The notes below the pieces were generated by a model, which saw only the letters and a program-made list of their open reading frames with translations, ran no database searches and had not been told where the DNA came from. From contig PMEC01000124.1 of NCBI GenBank assembly GCA_003155705.1, positions 13,042 through 21,081 of the forward strand: 8,040 bases of DNA, read 5' to 3'. This document shows positions 6,424-8,040 of this stretch, piece after piece. How positions within the stretch are numbered: position 1 is the stretch's first letter; each line of letters opens with the position of its first letter. The DNA comes from Bacteroidales bacterium. Lineage in GTDB: Bacteria; Bacteroidota; Bacteroidia; Bacteroidales; VadinHA17. Made by a program: the position numbers and the translations under genes.

Positions 6424-6457
6424 CAAAAGGAAAAGTCGGTATTTAGCCGGCTCTTTT
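6424..6457 (-). terminator. Probable rho-independent terminator of proS
   Basis: On the - strand, AAGAGCCGG (6455-6447) pairs with CCGACTTTT (6439-6431) with one C-A mismatch and one G-U pair around a 7-nt loop, followed by CCTTTTG. It starts 26 nt after the proS stop codon. The short, interrupted T-tract makes it weaker than the terminator at 2943-2980. Confidence 0.55.
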
Positions 6458-6483
6458 GATTTCACGAGTTTGTAAGATATTGT

Positions 6484-7956
6484 TTAGTAGGATCTTGCGA
6501 ATAATACTCTTTTTTTGGAGGGTTTACCTGAATAAATACATTTGCCCTCCTCTTCAGGGCTGTCAAATGGTATACATCTGATTGTCGCCTTTGTCTCTTC
6601 TTTAATTTTCATTTCAGTTTCGGCAGTCCCATCCCAGTGAGCCAGAATAAATCCACCTTTGTCATCGAGCGTTTTAATAAACTCATCCCAACTATCTATA
6701 TAGAAAGTATTTTCTTCTTTGAAGATGATCGCTTTCTTAAGAATGTTATCCTGGATGTCGATGAGAAGCCTCTGAATATATTCGGTTACCGAATCAACCG
6801 GGATAGTCTCTTTTGTAAGTGTGTCTCTTCTGGCCACTTCCGCAGTTTTATTCTCAAGATCTCTTGGACCTATTGCAATCCTTACGGGAATACCTTTCAG
6901 TTCATATTCGGCAAACTTAAAACCTGGTTTATGCGTATCTCTATTGTCATATTTTACAGTTATTCCCTTTGCTTCTAGCCCGGCTTTAATCTTTTCAGCA
7001 ACTACCGTCAGTCCTTCCAATTGTCCATCACCCTTATAAATAGGAATAATTACCACCTGAAGAGGTGCAAGCTTAGGTGGTATAACCAGCCCATGATTAT
7101 CAGCATGTGCCATAATTAAAGCCCCCATGAGTCTGGTTGAGACTCCCCATGAGGTTGCCCATACATAGTCAAGTTTCCCGTTTTTATCAGTAAACTGAAC
7201 ATCAAATGCTTTAGCAAAGTTTTGTCCCAGAAAATGGCTGGTACCAGCCTGAAGAGCCTTTCCATCCTGCATGATAGCTTCGATTGCATAAGTATCGAGA
7301 GCGCCCGCAAATCTTTCATTCTCACTTTTGTACCCTTTTATTACAGGAATTGCCATCGAGTTTTCTGCAAAACCGGCATAAAGGTTTATTATCTTATCTG
7401 TCTCTTCAACTGCCTCTTCACGTGTTGCATGCGCTGTATGTCCTTCCTGCCAGAGAAATTCAGCTGTCCTTAAAAAGAGTCTTGTTCTCATTTCCCATCT
7501 CACAACATTTGCCCATTGATTAATGAGAATGGGAAGGTCCCTGTAAGATTGGATCCAGTTTTTATATGAATGCCATATAATAGTTTCGGAAGTTGGTCTT
7601 ATGATAAGTTCTTCATCGAGCTTTGCAGTTTCATCAACAACTATCCCGCCGGATTCATCAAGTTTGAGTCTGTAATGAGTGACAACAGCACATTCTTTGG
7701 CAAAGCCTTTGACATGAGCGGCCTCTTTACTGAAGAAGGATTTTGGTATGAAAAGTGGAAAATATGCATTAACATGGCCGGTAGCCTTAAATAATCTGTC
7801 GAGTTCTGCCTGGATTTTTTCCCATATAGCATATCCGTAAGGTTTTATAACCATGCATCCTCTTACTGCTGAATTTTCAGCTAAATCCGCCTTGATTACC
7901 AGATCGTTATACCATTGCGCATAATTCTCATCCTTGTTTGTCAAAAACTTCGCCAT
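6484..7956 (-). CDS. proS: Prolyl-tRNA synthetase, type 3 (archaeal/eukaryote-like)
   Basis: This cytosolic class II synthetase activates proline with ATP and charges tRNA-Pro. The 490-residue protein shows [16 protein letters not shown] near the N-terminus (31-46), the RPTSET substrate motif (120-125), motif 1/2 region with [20 protein letters not shown] (153-172), [15 protein letters not shown] (238-252), and motif 3 [16 protein letters not shown] (271-286). An anticodon-binding domain follows (about 298-400), then a C-terminal domain with [11 protein letters not shown] (434-444). It ends in Tyr490, as type 3 enzymes do, where the terminal tyrosine reaches the active site in known structures. 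There is no large INS editing domain between motifs 2 and 3, as there is in E. coli-type ProRS. Only Cys461 and Cys473 remain of the four zinc cysteines of archaeal relatives. ATG 7956 gives the family N-terminus ([16 protein letters not shown]); the frame extends to a TTG at 8007, but that lies in the probable promoter. A terminator follows the stop. Confidence 0.96.
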   Translation of the reverse strand: MAKFLTNKDENYAQWYNDLVIKADLAENSAVRGCMVIKPYGYAIWEKIQAELDRLFKATGHVNAYFPLFIPKSFFSKEAAHVKGFAKECAVVTHYRLKLDESGGIVVDETAKLDEELIIRPTSETIIWHSYKNWIQSYRDLPILINQWANVVRWEMRTRLFLRTAEFLWQEGHTAHATREEAVEETDKIINLYAGFAENSMAIPVIKGYKSENERFAGALDTYAIEAIMQDGKALQAGTSHFLGQNFAKAFDVQFTDKNGKLDYVWATSWGVSTRLMGALIMAHADNHGLVIPPKLAPLQVVIIPIYKGDGQLEGLTVVAEKIKAGLEAKGITVKYDNRDTHKPGFKFAEYELKGIPVRIAIGPRDLENKTAEVARRDTLTKETIPVDSVTEYIQRLLIDIQDNILKKAIIFKEENTFYIDSWDEFIKTLDDKGGFILAHWDGTAETEMKIKEETKATIRCIPFDSPEEEGKCIYSGKPSKKRVLFARSY

Positions 7957-8004
7957 TTTTTTGGTATGGTATTTGTTTAATTTGTATTTAAGAAATAGAT
8001 TTCG

Positions 8005-8012
8005 CAAAAATA
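8005..8012 (-). promoter_or_regulatory. Probable Bacteroidota -7 promoter element for proS
   Basis: The - strand reads TATTTTTG here, an exact match to TAnnTTTG. Transcription would begin near 8000, giving a leader of about 44 nt before ATG 7956. No TTG stands at the expected -33 distance; a T-run at 8036-8032 with a 19-nt spacer is the nearest candidate. The leader itself is A-rich (AAAAAA directly before the ATG) and has no Shine-Dalgarno sequence. Confidence 0.5.
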
Positions 8013-8040
8013 TATAAAAACTTAGTTAATTAAAAACGTC

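Noticed and set aside
6637..7039. Overlapping open frames on the + strand opposite proS
   Set aside because: They are antisense to conserved ProRS coding sequence and look like chance frames.
7957..8007. N-terminal extension of proS to TTG at 8007
   Set aside because: The family N-terminus starts at ATG 7956, and the TTG is the end of an exact TAnnTTTG promoter-like element.
1..8040. Mobile element, CRISPR array, toxin-antitoxin pair, phage or defence genes
   Set aside because: No transposase, integrase, repeat-spacer pattern or paired small genes were seen; nearly all sequence is accounted for by six housekeeping or envelope-type genes and one unassigned gene.

Overview
This window looks like an ordinary chromosomal segment from a member of the Bacteroidota, probably an environmental Bacteroidales-like lineage. 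Several things point there: AT-rich spacers, start codons without Shine-Dalgarno sequences, two copies of the Bacteroidota -7 promoter element (TAnnTTTG, both reading TATTTTTG), a type-3 prolyl-tRNA synthetase of the kind found in Bacteroides, and a signal-peptide/POTRA/beta-barrel outer-membrane protein of Bacteroidota style. The organism call comes from recalled family features, not from a search.

Layout. Bases 1-1577 (+ strand) carry the 3' part of aroA and a complete aroC, 11 bp apart: the last two steps to chorismate. aroC runs head-on into tilS and the two 3' ends overlap by 16 bp. Everything from 1562 to the right edge is on the - strand. In transcription order from the right these are proS (with a promoter at 8005-8012 and a terminator near 6431-6455), an unassigned 236-aa cytosolic protein, a 646-aa Omp85-like outer-membrane protein whose start codon overlaps the preceding stop codon by one base, a typical 2-Cys peroxiredoxin (ahpC-type) ending in a clear intrinsic terminator (2952-2980), and tilS. 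The tilS promoter appears to sit in the U-tract of that terminator.

How the genes fit together. proS (tRNA charging) and tilS (tRNA-Ile2 lysidine synthesis) are translation housekeeping. aroA-aroC is an aromatic amino-acid module whose sequence style resembles Clostridia more than Bacteroides. The peroxiredoxin is antioxidant housekeeping. The least understood part is the bicistron at 3721-6371, a cysteine-free soluble protein coupled to an atypical Omp85-family barrel. I saw no mobile element, CRISPR array, tRNA or rRNA gene, phage gene or defence system. Every gap between genes is under 120 bp. I do not claim a new system here; the uncharacterised bicistron is the best candidate for further study.
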